From: Brasenia schreberi
Lineage: Eukaryota; Streptophyta; Magnoliopsida; Nymphaeales; Cabombaceae
NCBI GenBank assembly: GCA_036023115.1
Contig: JAYKKT010000048.1
Span: 3,434,001-3,498,000 of the forward strand
Direction: 5' to 3'
DNA: 64,000 bases
In this document: in pieces, positions 37,801 to 49,800 of the stretch
Numbering within the stretch: position 1 is the stretch's first letter
Layout: every line of letters begins with the position of its first letter
Made by a program: the position numbers and the translations under genes
Notes under the pieces: model-generated
Told to the model about the DNA's origin: nothing
Databases searched by the model: none
What the model saw: only the letters and a program-made list of their open reading frames with translations

Positions 37801-40800
37801 ACAATAAAGAATGATCTAGCTTATTGGGAGTTAACTGCTAACATGGCACACGATAGAGATCTGTGGAAACAAAGAATCCATGTAGCCGACCCCGTCTAGT
37901 ATGGGAAAAGGCTTAGTTGTTGTTGTTGTTGTTGTTATTTTCTTACTTCTTTTAATGAACCGGGTATTATCATATGATATCCCAAGCTTATTATATCCAA
38001 CTTGTCAAACCATGCTCTTGGTGATTATTTCATACCATAGATACAACAACAACAACAAAAACTAAGCTTTTTCCCATACTAGATGGGGTCAACTACATTG
38101 ATTCTTTGTTTCCACATAACCTTATCATGTGCCATGTTAGCAATTAACTCAACATAAGCTAGATCATTCTTTATTGTTTCTTTCCAACACTTTTATGATC
38201 GTCCTCTACTTCTTTTAATACTTTCAAAATCTAGTTTTTCATACCTTCTTAGAGGTACTTCTTTTGGTCTTCTTTCTAAATGTCCAAACCATGTTAAACG
38301 ATATTATCTCATTTTATTCTCTATTGGTGCCACTCCCAATTTGTTTCTAATAACCACATTATGTATACGGTCCTTCCTTTAATCACCACTCATCCATTTC
38401 AACATCTTCATTTTTGCCACAAACATCTTTTATATATGTTGATGATTAACTACCCAACACTCATGTCAGGTCTAATTGTTGCTCTATAATATTTACCTTT
38501 TAACTTTAATGGTATCTTCTTGTTAAAAAGAATACCTAATGCTCCTCTCTATTTTAACCAACCTGCATTAATTTTATGCATAACATCTCCATTAATTCTT
38601 CCATCACTCTGAAAAATTGACCCCAGGTATTTAAAACTTTCCTTTTGGGGATGCAGTGTATGCAAATTTAATTTCTATGTCCTCTAAAGTCTGAAGTAAC
38701 CAAATGATCAAACTTATATTTCATATATTTTGTATTTGTTCTACTAAGTTGGAAGTTTTTAGTTTCTAATGTTACTCTCCATAGTTCCAATTTCCTATTA
38801 ACTTTTTTCTTAGACTCCTCCAGTAACACAATGTCATATGCAAATAACATACACTAAGGTACTTCATCTTGAATATGTTTTGTTAACTCATAAATCACCA
38901 TTATAAATAAGTATGAACTTCAAGTTGATCCTTGATGTAACCCAATATTAACTTCAAAGAAGTCTGATATTCCTTTATGAGTCCTCACACATTGTTTTTG
39001 TACCATTGTACATGTCTCTTATAAGGTTTATGTATGTCAATGGGATACCTCTTTTTTAATTTGTATACTTTATTCGTTAGTTCTCTTTCACTATATCCTA
39101 GTGGAAGTTCTATATACACCTCTTCATTTATATTTTCCTATCGAAATGCATTCTTCACATCTAACTGCCACATATCCCACCCTTGGTGTACAACTAGACT
39201 TATGATAAGCTCTGATTGAGGTTAATTTTGTAATTGGGCAATTGTTTCATTATAATCTTTACCATATGATTGACTATAATCATTAGCTACTAACCTTGCC
39301 TTAGATCATTCAAAGCTCCCTTCTAGTTTAAAATTTACAACATACACCCATTTAAAACCCCATTTAAAACCTACTGGCTTTCTGTTGGGGCAAGCTGACA
39401 GTGTCAAGTATTGTTTCTTTTCAAGGCCTCTAACTCATTTTGCATGTCTTCTTTCCACTTTGGAGACTGATTTGCCTCCTCAACTTTTCTATGTATGGGA
39501 TGTAATTCTATATTCATTATAATTTTCTGATATTTTTCTAAAGTATTCTGGTAAGAGATACATTGAGAAATTGGATAAAGAGTATATGTTTATTTACCTT
39601 TTCTAATGGAAAAAGAAGATCAAGTTCAAATAATTGTTTTTGCTGCAATACCTTTAAAGTAGCTTGATACGAGTTTAAGGAAGAGTCGATGTTCATATCA
39701 ACTTGAGAATCGGGCAGCACAACATTTCTCTCCCCACGAGTGTACACCTTCGTCTCCTTTGCACTTGCTTTAGTCCCTGTATCCTCAATGAACTCAGACT
39801 CAATATTGGTTGGACTCACAGGTAGTACAAGAGTATATTGGATAATTGGATCAATCAACTCTCCGTTGAAAGAAAAATAGCGAGTTGATTCAAAGAATGT
39901 GACATCCAGAGAGACAAGTTTTTCTACTCATTGAATCATAACACTTATATCTTTTCTAGGATGAAGAATATCCAATGAATATACACTTAATAGCTCTGGG
40001 ATCCAATTTATCCCTGGAACGTGAATAAATATGAATATAACAAGTACAACCAAAGATACGAGGTGGGACATGAAACAACTTGTTTTTAGGATAAATAACC
40101 TTATATGGAGACTCACCATTTAGAATAAAACTTGACATTCAATTGATAAGATAAACCATTGTAAGAATTACATTACCTTAATAAGATTTAGGAGCATTAC
40201 AACCAATAATCAAGGTTCTGACAACTTCAAGAATGTATCTATTCTTTCGTTCAACCACATCATTTTGTTTTGGGGTGTTAGGACAAGTTGTTTGGTGCAT
40301 AGTGCCCATGTTTTTGAAGGTAGTATCTTAATTTATTTGACTTGTATTCCTCACCATTATCTGAACGAAGTACTTTTAAAGAGGAATGAAATTGAATCTC
40401 AATAAATTTATGGACCACAAGAAAGATGATAGACATTTCATCTTTAGATTTCATTAGTGAAAGTATAATCATGAATGAAGGAAACATGATACTTAAACCA
40501 CTGAGAGACATAACAAGACAAGGACTCCAAACATCAAAATGAACCAACGCAAATGGTTTAGACATTCTTAGCTCACTATAAGGAAAGGAAACTTTATAAT
40601 GTTTTGCTTCTTGGGCAACATCACATTGGATGACTACATTATTGAGTTCATGAAAAATCTAAGGGACTATATTTCTAATCTTACACAATGGGAGATGACC
40701 CAAACTATTATGCCATAACTTTATCTCTTCTTTTGTTGATGCCATAGCTGAATATGTGCTTACTGATGTCTTAGGTATAGGTTCTTCAAGGATGTAGAGC

Positions 40801-43800
40801 TCTTTTCTCAAGCTAGTATAACCAAAGATATTCTTCGGATCCTAGAAAACATATAGGAGAGAAGGTTACCCAGCAACAACAACAAACAACAACAACTAAG
40901 CCTTTTCCCATACTAGACGGGGTCGGCTACATGGATTCTTTGTTTCCACATATCCCTATCGTGTGCCATGTTAGCAGTTAACTCACAATAAGCTAGATCA
41001 TTCTTTATTGTTTCTTTCCAACACCTTTGTGGTTGTCCTCTACCTCTTTTAATACTTTCCAAATCTAGTTTTTCATACCTTCTTACATGTTCTTCTTTTG
41101 ATCTTCTTTCTATATGTCCAAACCATCTAAAACAATATTCTCTCATTTTATCCTCTATTAGCGCCATTCCTAATTTGTTTCTAATAACCTCATTATGTGT
41201 ACGGTCTTTTCTTGTATGACCACTCATCCATCGTAACATCTTCATTTCTGTCAAAGACATCTTTTGTACATGTTGATGATTAACTGCCCAACACTCAAAA
41301 CCATAAAACATGGCAGGCCTAATTGCTGCTCTATAATATTTACCTTTTAACTTTAATGGTATCTTCTTATCACAAAGAATACCTGATGCTCCTCTCCATT
41401 TTAACCAACCAACATTAATTCTATGCGTAACATATCCATCAATTCTTCCATCACTCTGAAGAATTGACCCTAGGTATTTAAAACTTTCCTTTTGGGGGAT
41501 GCAATGTGTGCAAATTTTAATTTCTATGTCCTATGAAGTAACCAAATGATCAAACTTACATTCCATATATTTTGTCTTTGTTCTACTAAGTCGGAGGCCT
41601 TTGCTTTCTAATGTTTCTCTCCATAGTTCCAATTTTCTATTAACTTTTTCCTTAGACTCCTCCAATAACACAATGTCATATGCAAATAACATACACCAAG
41701 CTACTTCATCTTGAATATGATTTGTTAACTCATCAATCGCCATTATAAATAAGTATGGACTTAAAGTTGATCCTTAATGTAACCCAATATTAACTTAAAA
41801 GAAGTCTATCATTCCTTCATGAGTCCTCACACATGTTTTTGCACCATCATACATGTCTCTTATAAGGTTAATGTATGTCAATGGGATACCTGTTTTTTTC
41901 AAAGTTCTCTAAAGAACCTCCCTCGATACCCTATCATAAGCTTTTTCTATATCAATAAATATCATATGAAGGTCTTTCTTTTTTGCTCTAAAATGTTCCA
42001 TAATACGTTTCAAAAGGTGAATCGCTTCAACCGTAGATATGCCTGACATGAATCCAAATTGGTTCTCTGTTGTACTTGATACTTGTCTTAACCTACGTTC
42101 GATAATTCTTTCCCACAATTTCATAGTATGACTCATTAACTTGATACCTTGATAATTCGCACAATTCTGAATGTCTCCCCTTGTTCTTATATATGGGTAT
42201 AAGTGTACTCGCTCTCCATTCCTCGAGCATCTTTTGGTTTCTCCATATTTCATTAAATAGTCTTGTGAGCCAAGTGATTCCTATTTCTCCTATTATTTTC
42301 CAAACTTCTATATGAATATTGTTTGGTCCTACCAATTTACAACCCTTCATAGCTTATTTGACTTCATTCTTTTGAATACGTCGGTAGAAATTGTGGTTTA
42401 TATATTTTTTGATTTGGCTAACTCTCCTAAGCTAATACTAACATCTTTATTTTCATTAAAAAGCTTATAAAAATAGTTTTTCCATCTATTTCTTATATCA
42501 TCATTTGCCACTAGAATTTTTTCATCCTCATCCTTGATGCATCTAACATAATTAAGATCTTTAGTTTTCTTATCTCTAGCCCTAGCTATCCTAAAAATAT
42601 CTCTTTCACCCTCTTTTGAGTTGAGTTTTTTTATATAAATCCTCCCAAATTTTAGCTTTTGCTTTACTGACGGCCTTTTTCGCTTCCTTCTTTGCTTTCT
42701 TATAAGCCTCTAAAGTTTCACTAGTTTTCTTAGCATAATGTAATTTGTAACATGTCCTCTTTGCCTTGATTTTATTTTGCACTACTTCACTCCACCACCA
42801 AACTTCTTTTTGATCAAAGAGCTCACAAATAACAAGTAGATTGAAAAGCTAGGAACATGAAGGACCAAGGTTAAATTGAAGCCAATAGTTTTCACGTGTG
42901 TGAACCATGAGCTAGTTAATTGACTCACGTTTACAAAGAAATTGGTAATCAGGTAGACAATCCTTGTCTCCAATCATATGATCAGTAGCACCAAAATCTA
43001 CAACCTATACTCTGCAAGAGGTAGAATTACCAGTCACCATAAATGAGGAATGAGCCATCGTGGCTTGAGACTCTAAAGTGGGTGCCTGTTCTCCAAGTCG
43101 TGACTCTAACCCTTCTATGCATTTCATAAGCTCAGTTACGGTATGATGGTTTCTCCAAGGCATTGGTATGATATGCCTTATTCTTAAAAACAATAAGCTT
43201 ACCAATTAAACTCGAGCATGGTTCCCTTGTCCGTTGATTCTTATTGCAATGGGAGCATTTTAATCTTTCTTTCTCATCATTGGATAGAGTACCACGACCA
43301 GTACCACGGTTACCATAGCCTCCTCTACCTTTAACTTGTTGATTCTGATTTCTTTCGAAGAATGATGTCTTTTCTATATTCGTAACATCTTTTTTTCATG
43401 TCTCCTATCCTATTCTCTGAGAAGTAGTGAATATTGAAATGAAATTAGCATTATTGGAGCTTCTCCAATGACGATTGTAATGTAATTCCCAATGACTGTA
43501 ACAGTCTGAACTAATCTTTAATGAACTGCACTCTGTAGATGGCAATGTACATGACACTCTTGTTGTCACAATATATAGATGGTATAGTTTGAAGTGTCAC
43601 ATATAAATCTTATATAAATCTTGAAGAAGTTGGCGAAAACAAGACAACTTTGTAATGGTGTTGGTTATAACTATATATTCTGCTTCTGGAGATGAGAGTA
43701 AGACCTTCTATTGTTTTTTGCATCTTAAAGAAATAAGTAAATCCCCAAGGAAGATGCAATATCCTGTTGTAGAATGTTTGTCATTAATAGACCCCCTAGT

Positions 43801-46800
43801 CAGCATCAATGAAAGCAATTAGATTGAGAGAAGACGAGAAAGATAAGAAAATTCCTTTTCTGTGGTGAATGCATGTTGAAATTGACTGACGGTGTGAAAA
43901 ACATGTGTGATATGAGGACAGGTGATTCTAAGATAAGTCAAGGCTCAAATCATTTGTTGTATGGAATAGGATCTGCAAGTAGCTCTCCATCAAATAGTTT
44001 TACTTTTTGATTAAGGACCTCTGGTGTTTCTACCACCTTATCATGTTAGCCTTGATCTAGTAAGAATATCACATGCAAATTTGGTTTGAGATAAAAACTT
44101 ACCATTTTCGTTTTGTGTTACCTCAATATCAAGAAACACCTATATCATCATCTCCTGTGATAATCATATCATCGACATGGAACAAAAGTACTATAATTCT
44201 TGCAACAATTTTTCTTACAAGCAATGCAATGTCATTATAACATGTAGAAAAACCATGACTAACCATGAACTCATTTTATCAAACCATGCCTTGAGATCCT
44301 GATTTAGACCATAAAATACTTTTTTAAGATGAAGAACTTGATCCTTTGGGACATGAAGACCAAGGGGAGGTTCCATGTAAACCTCTTCCATCAACCATCC
44401 ATTCAAAAGATATTTTTGACATCCATTTGAAATATATTCCAAATTTTTATTTTACTAATGACAATGAGTGTCCTAAGTGTAGTAATTTTGGCTATCAAAG
44501 CAAATGTTCCTTCATAATCTATACTATATTTCTATGAATACCCTTTAACAACTAAATGTGCTTTACATCTCTCTATGGTGCCATCACTTTTGCTTTTAAC
44601 TTTGTATATCCACCTACATCCTATCGGTTTTTTGTTCTTAGGTCTGTTATGAGCTTTCTTTAAGGCATTCAATTCTTCGTTCATAGCCTCTATCCAATCT
44701 TGTGAAGGTTGAGCTTCCGTAAAAGTTATGGGTTCATTAATAGACAAAAGGCTCTCTATGTAATGGTGAAAAAGTTTAATAAGACACAAATCTTTAAGGG
44801 GTCTTGATTCTCTAATGGACCTTCTTAAGGATGGTTCTGTGGTCTCTAGGTTTCGTCTAGTATAATGCCTTTCAAAGGGAGCAATAATGATTCTTGATAT
44901 GATTTATCTCATTATTGTAATCATCAAGAATGTCGATGAAAAAATAATATCTAGTGTTATTAAACGGATTACCTATTTCATTTTCAAAGAAGTACACCTA
45001 TTCACAAACTTTAACATTTTTAGAAACATATAATTTATCATTTTTAACATAATAACATGTATACCCTTTCTTGTTTACATCATATATTCAATAGCATGCG
45101 GGGACAATTTGTCTTCTATATGTGTTACAACAAAACATTTGCCTCCAAAAACTTTTAAATGAGAATAGTTAGGAGTGGTTTTAAATAATTTTTCAAAGGG
45201 TGAAACATTTTTCAATACAGAGGTTGACATCCTATTAATTAAATAAATTGATGTCATATCAGCTTCTGCCCATAGAGTTTTTGGAATCCCACTAGATACT
45301 AACAATGTCTTGGTGGTTTCAACAACGTGTATGTTTTCGTGCGGCAATATTGTTTCGGAGTGTTCTAGTGCAAGTTGTTTTATGAAGAATACCATGGTTT
45401 TCAAGATAGGTTTCAAATTCCTTTGAGATAAATTCTCCTCTAGAGTCAGTGCATAAGATTTTAAGATTCGAATCAAATTGATTTTTGATAATACTATGAA
45501 AATTAATAATTTTTAAATGCTTCGGATTTTTCCTTTAGCAGATATAGTCATGTATATATAATGAAATTGTTGACAGGAGCAAGTCCCCACACATCCAAGT
45601 GTATAAGTTCAAAAGGTTTTGTTGTAGTAGATGTTCTTTTCCAAAAAAGAAGTCTTTTCATTTTACCACGTGAACAATCTTTGTAAAAGAAATTTTCACT
45701 ATTTTTTATTCGAATCGAAGAGCATTCATACATCTTTTGAATGTTTAAATGTCTCAATCTCTTGTGTCACAAGAGTATACTATTGACAAAACATTACAAT
45801 ATCCTGAGTTTTGAGTATATAGATAATCCATCACATAGAGACCTCATTCTCTATGGCCACATCCAATCACCTTCTTCGAGAGGTGATCCTGAACAATGCA
45901 ACCTTTTGATGAGAATGTGACTACACACCCATTATCAGATATTTAAGAAACAAAAAACAAATTTAAATTTAACTTTGGAACCCAACTAATTTTTGAAATT
46001 AAAAATTTCGTATTTTTAAGATTTTCTATTTTATCAACATTTAATTTTGTTTCATTAGCAGTAAAAACACAAGTCAATTTTTTTTCTTTGTGCACATGTT
46101 TAAGAGATTTTCATCACATGCCATATGAAAAGAGGCTCTGAAATCAAGTAATGAAGATTTCATACCTTTAGTTACACCAAAAGTGGTAGAACATGCCGTG
46201 CTAATGGATGTTTTTCTTTAAAATGATCTTTGAGTTGCTTCATTTTATCTTGGAGTTCTTGAAGAGCAAAGTTTTGGTCTTGATCAACAAAACCTTTTTC
46301 TTTAATTTTGGACACCTCTTTATTATGTGACTTGTAGTAAAAACAAGTTATATAATTTTTCACGTTGCTAGGTCCTTCTTGCTTGAAATGTGGAGGTTGA
46401 TATGGTTGCATATTAGTTCTAGGTTTAGAAGCAGCTAATACATATTCTTTTTGTAATATAATATCTTTAAATATTGTTTCTGCTATCAAAAGATCTATAA
46501 GAACCTCTTCTTTAGTTGTAAAAGGTTTTCTATGAATAAGAGTAGATCGTATCAATGTTGTAATTAGCGTATTGGTGTCTGTATCGTATAGGGCACTGAT
46601 ATGTAATAATCGTACTATCTCATATGATATGGTACGATATAATTAAAATATTGAAAAGAAAACATAAAAAAATTATCATGTATCGTAATACATTATATCG
46701 TGCGATATGGGATGTATAATATGATATAATACCCATATTGCAATGTATTGTACGATATGTTGCGATACGGGTGTAATACCTATCTATTGTGATACATGTA

Positions 46801-49800
46801 CATATATCATACTATATTCTCGTACGATACATGCATAGAGTACAATATGACTTTTACAACATTGGATTGTACTCCTTCAAATTCCTCTCTTAGGCTTCTG
46901 AGTAACTGGTAGACAAATTCCTCATTTTGTTCACATTGCCTTAAATCGAGACAATGTATGCATTTTCTCTCATAGGCACGAAGTTGATGCCAAATATTTG
47001 AAAACTCACAGCAAAATTCATTGATACCTTTATCTCCTTGTCGAAGAGACAAAAGTTGATTTCTAAGAGCATCTATTAGGCCACATCACGTTGCACATGT
47101 ACCTTTTTCTAGTACTCCCATGCATCTTTTGCATGTGTAAAATCTTACAAGGTATCTCGTATATGATCACTAATATTATTCAGGAGGATCCATAGAATTG
47201 TTAGGAGGATCCATAGAATTGTTTTATGTCCTCCTTTATACTCCTCTTTATGTTCCAAAGTAGAGCCTACCGACGGTTCTACTTTTGTTCCACTAACATA
47301 ACCCTATAGTTTTTTGAAGTAAAAGTAAATTTTTATTGATTGTGCCCATGTTTTGTAGTTGAAGTTTGTTAGTCAGAAGCAAAACATTTTTCTTCCATCA
47401 ATAAAATTTGAAAGAATGACATATACTCTTACTTGAATTGAAGAACAATCCACAAGATAGCAATCCTTACTTCACATTTTTCAATGCAACATACACCAAT
47501 CAAAGTGAGTGATTAGGTTATGATACCATGAAATGAAATCAGCATCGCTTCTCCAATGATGATTGTAATTCCGAATGACTTTAACAGTATGAACCGATCT
47601 TTAACGAACTGCACCTGAAGTACTTTCCAATGACTGAAACAATCCACACCTTGAATCAACACAATTGCTAAATGCACAAATTGAAGGAGGTATTTTTGAT
47701 ATTCAAAGTGCTAAAGTACACAAAACAGCCAATAGAATGGCTTGCATTTAGAAAGCACAAAGTGCTTTATTTATAGAGGAGAGAGAAAGACAACCCTTAG
47801 ATAACTTTGCTGTTCAATGGCTAGTTGGCTGTCTAATGACTAGTTGATATAGCTATTGAACAACATAGTTGTCCAATGACCGCTTCCATTTTAACAAATA
47901 TATAGTGCCTAGTTAAGGCAAGGCAACTATTCCTTGCCAAGAATATTAATGTTGACAACCTCATAGTGAGAGGATACTCCCCATAATAGATCAAAGACTT
48001 TCCGTTGGGCTAGGCCAACATCCAACGGCCAACACTCTAGTCCTTGGGTGCTGGCCCTCCTTCTTGTCCTCTCTCTTTCTCCTCTTTCCTACTCTCTTGT
48101 CTATAAATATCCCATCTTCACTCTTGTAATCATAAGTTGTGGGGCTTTGTCTTAATGAAGTGCTCTTTCTTCAAAGTGTTTGTGTTGTGCGATTTGGTGC
48201 TTAAGGTACATTTGGACTGATTCTTGGTGAAGTGCTTAAGGAATTTCGTGTGGCTATCGAGATCGGGTGAGACCGATCTTCATTATAATAGTTTCCTAGA
48301 TTCTTCTATCTTAAGGATTTTCCCCTAGAGCCGGTAGAAGTAAGAAAATTTTCCAATCCCGTTCGATTCAGAGTTCTTATTGTAGGTTCAATAATTTATG
48401 TAAGAGCTTTCTTTGTATTTCACCATGCATCCGATGAAATGTGTTGAGAGATCAGATTCAACTGTCCTTTCTCTTAAGCATGCAACACACTTTATGAATG
48501 TGTAAAACTATAGTTCATTCCAGAGGTCTCTTAACTCATTATAGTAATCACTTATGGATCTCGACCCTTGTTTACATCATTGAATTTTTTCAAGAATCTT
48601 ATATTCTTTTGTAACATTTTTTTGTCGAGAGTATGCTTCAGAGACACCTCTCCATATTTCTAAAGCAGAGTTGAGATATATAAACGTGCAACCAATGTTT
48701 AGAGACATAGACTCTAGAAGTCAAGAAGAGACTAGGGCATCCTCTTTGCGCCACTTAGGGTAATTTATGTCATGTTCAGTAGAGCATGGAACCTGTCCAG
48801 TCAAGTGGGGCCAGTGTTGTCTGACGCGTATCGTATTGTGTATCGCTGGGCTCCACGATACGGGCGTATCGTATCGTACTTTAATATTAAAATAATGCAA
48901 AAAATAATTAAAAATTAATAAAAAATAGTAAAAAATCGAAAAAAATCAGGAAAAATCTGATAATTGCTTTAAATTCATATAATGTAAGTTTAGTACAGAT
49001 TGAGCATTCATCATTGAACAATTGCATCCAAATTTACATATTTTGAATCCAAAAAATAAAATACAGACATAGTTTACACTTTACAGTACACTACAGTTAC
49101 ATATAATGTTACATTTTACAAATTGTAATCAGGATCATCAACTAAATAATCTTCATCTTCTCCTTGTTGCAGATCCTCATCATCATCAGCCACGCCCACA
49201 CCTTCTTCAAAATCAAATTCTTCATCTCCATAATGTTGTTGCGCTCCTTCCAAATTAATCCAGGCAACGTCTTCTTCTGTTAGGAGGGCATTTTCTTCAG
49301 TGTCTTCCATAACCCAATCTTCTAATATATCAAAATTATCCAAACTTATTGGATCGAACTGACTTTCTTCTCTATTTACTTTTTTTAATTGCCTACGACA
49401 CAAACAAAGATAAACAATTAGTAAGTAATATTAACAATTGAAAACTGAAGTTAAATAATATCGAATTGAAAATTTGAAAGTAATACAACATTACCTTTCA
49501 CGAAGGCGCATGTTACAACGAATATAAACCAAATCATTAAGCCTTTTATGTTCCAACCTGTTGCGCTTTTTTGTATGGATGTGTTCAAAAACACTCCAAT
49601 TTCTTTCACAACCTGTTGCACTACAGGTTTGGCTTAAGACTCTAACTACAAAATCTCTAAGGTTTGGACAATCACTTCCAAACCTGTTCCACCAAACATC
49701 TGTAAAAAAAATATAAACATTAGAGACATAATAATCCACAGTAATGTAAGATGCAACTTAAATATGAAAATAAACAATGTACCTGGACGCATCGTAGAGC

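Larger units (their letters stand above)
35254..37954 (+). mobile_element. RTE-type LINE, youngest-looking copy, 18-bp TSD, (TTG)n tail
   Basis: The element occupies 35272-37936, flanked by attttcttacttctttta at 35254-35271 and 37937-37954 (18 bp, perfect). It ends in a TTG-repeat tail, typical of RTE-clade LINEs. It is 5'-truncated: the endonuclease is missing and the body begins in the linker before RT. It landed in the RT gene of Copia-1. The last 0.8 kb contains an inverted copy of its own 3' end (37134-37524). Confidence 0.93.
43429..47957 (-). mobile_element. Copia-2: Ty1/copia element nested in Copia-1 gag
   Basis: The right (5') LTR lies at 47529 to about 47940-47957, with a minus-strand TATA box CTATAAATAAAGCAC near 47780. 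The PBS complement ttatgatacca is at 47518-47528. gag, integrase, RT and RNase H follow leftward to about 43570. The left (3') LTR is cut to about 115 bp (43435-43548) beginning tgaaatgaaattagc like the 5' LTR. The repeat gaatat on both sides (43429-43434, 47941-47946) may be the TSD; if so the LTR would end at about 47940, so the outer boundary is uncertain. The nearly complete loss of one LTR means it can no longer transpose. Confidence 0.72.

Noticed and set aside
34243..47052. Endogenous pararetrovirus
   Set aside because: Integrase precedes RT and the blocks are typical Ty1/copia; no movement protein, coat or caulimovirid-like arrangement was seen.
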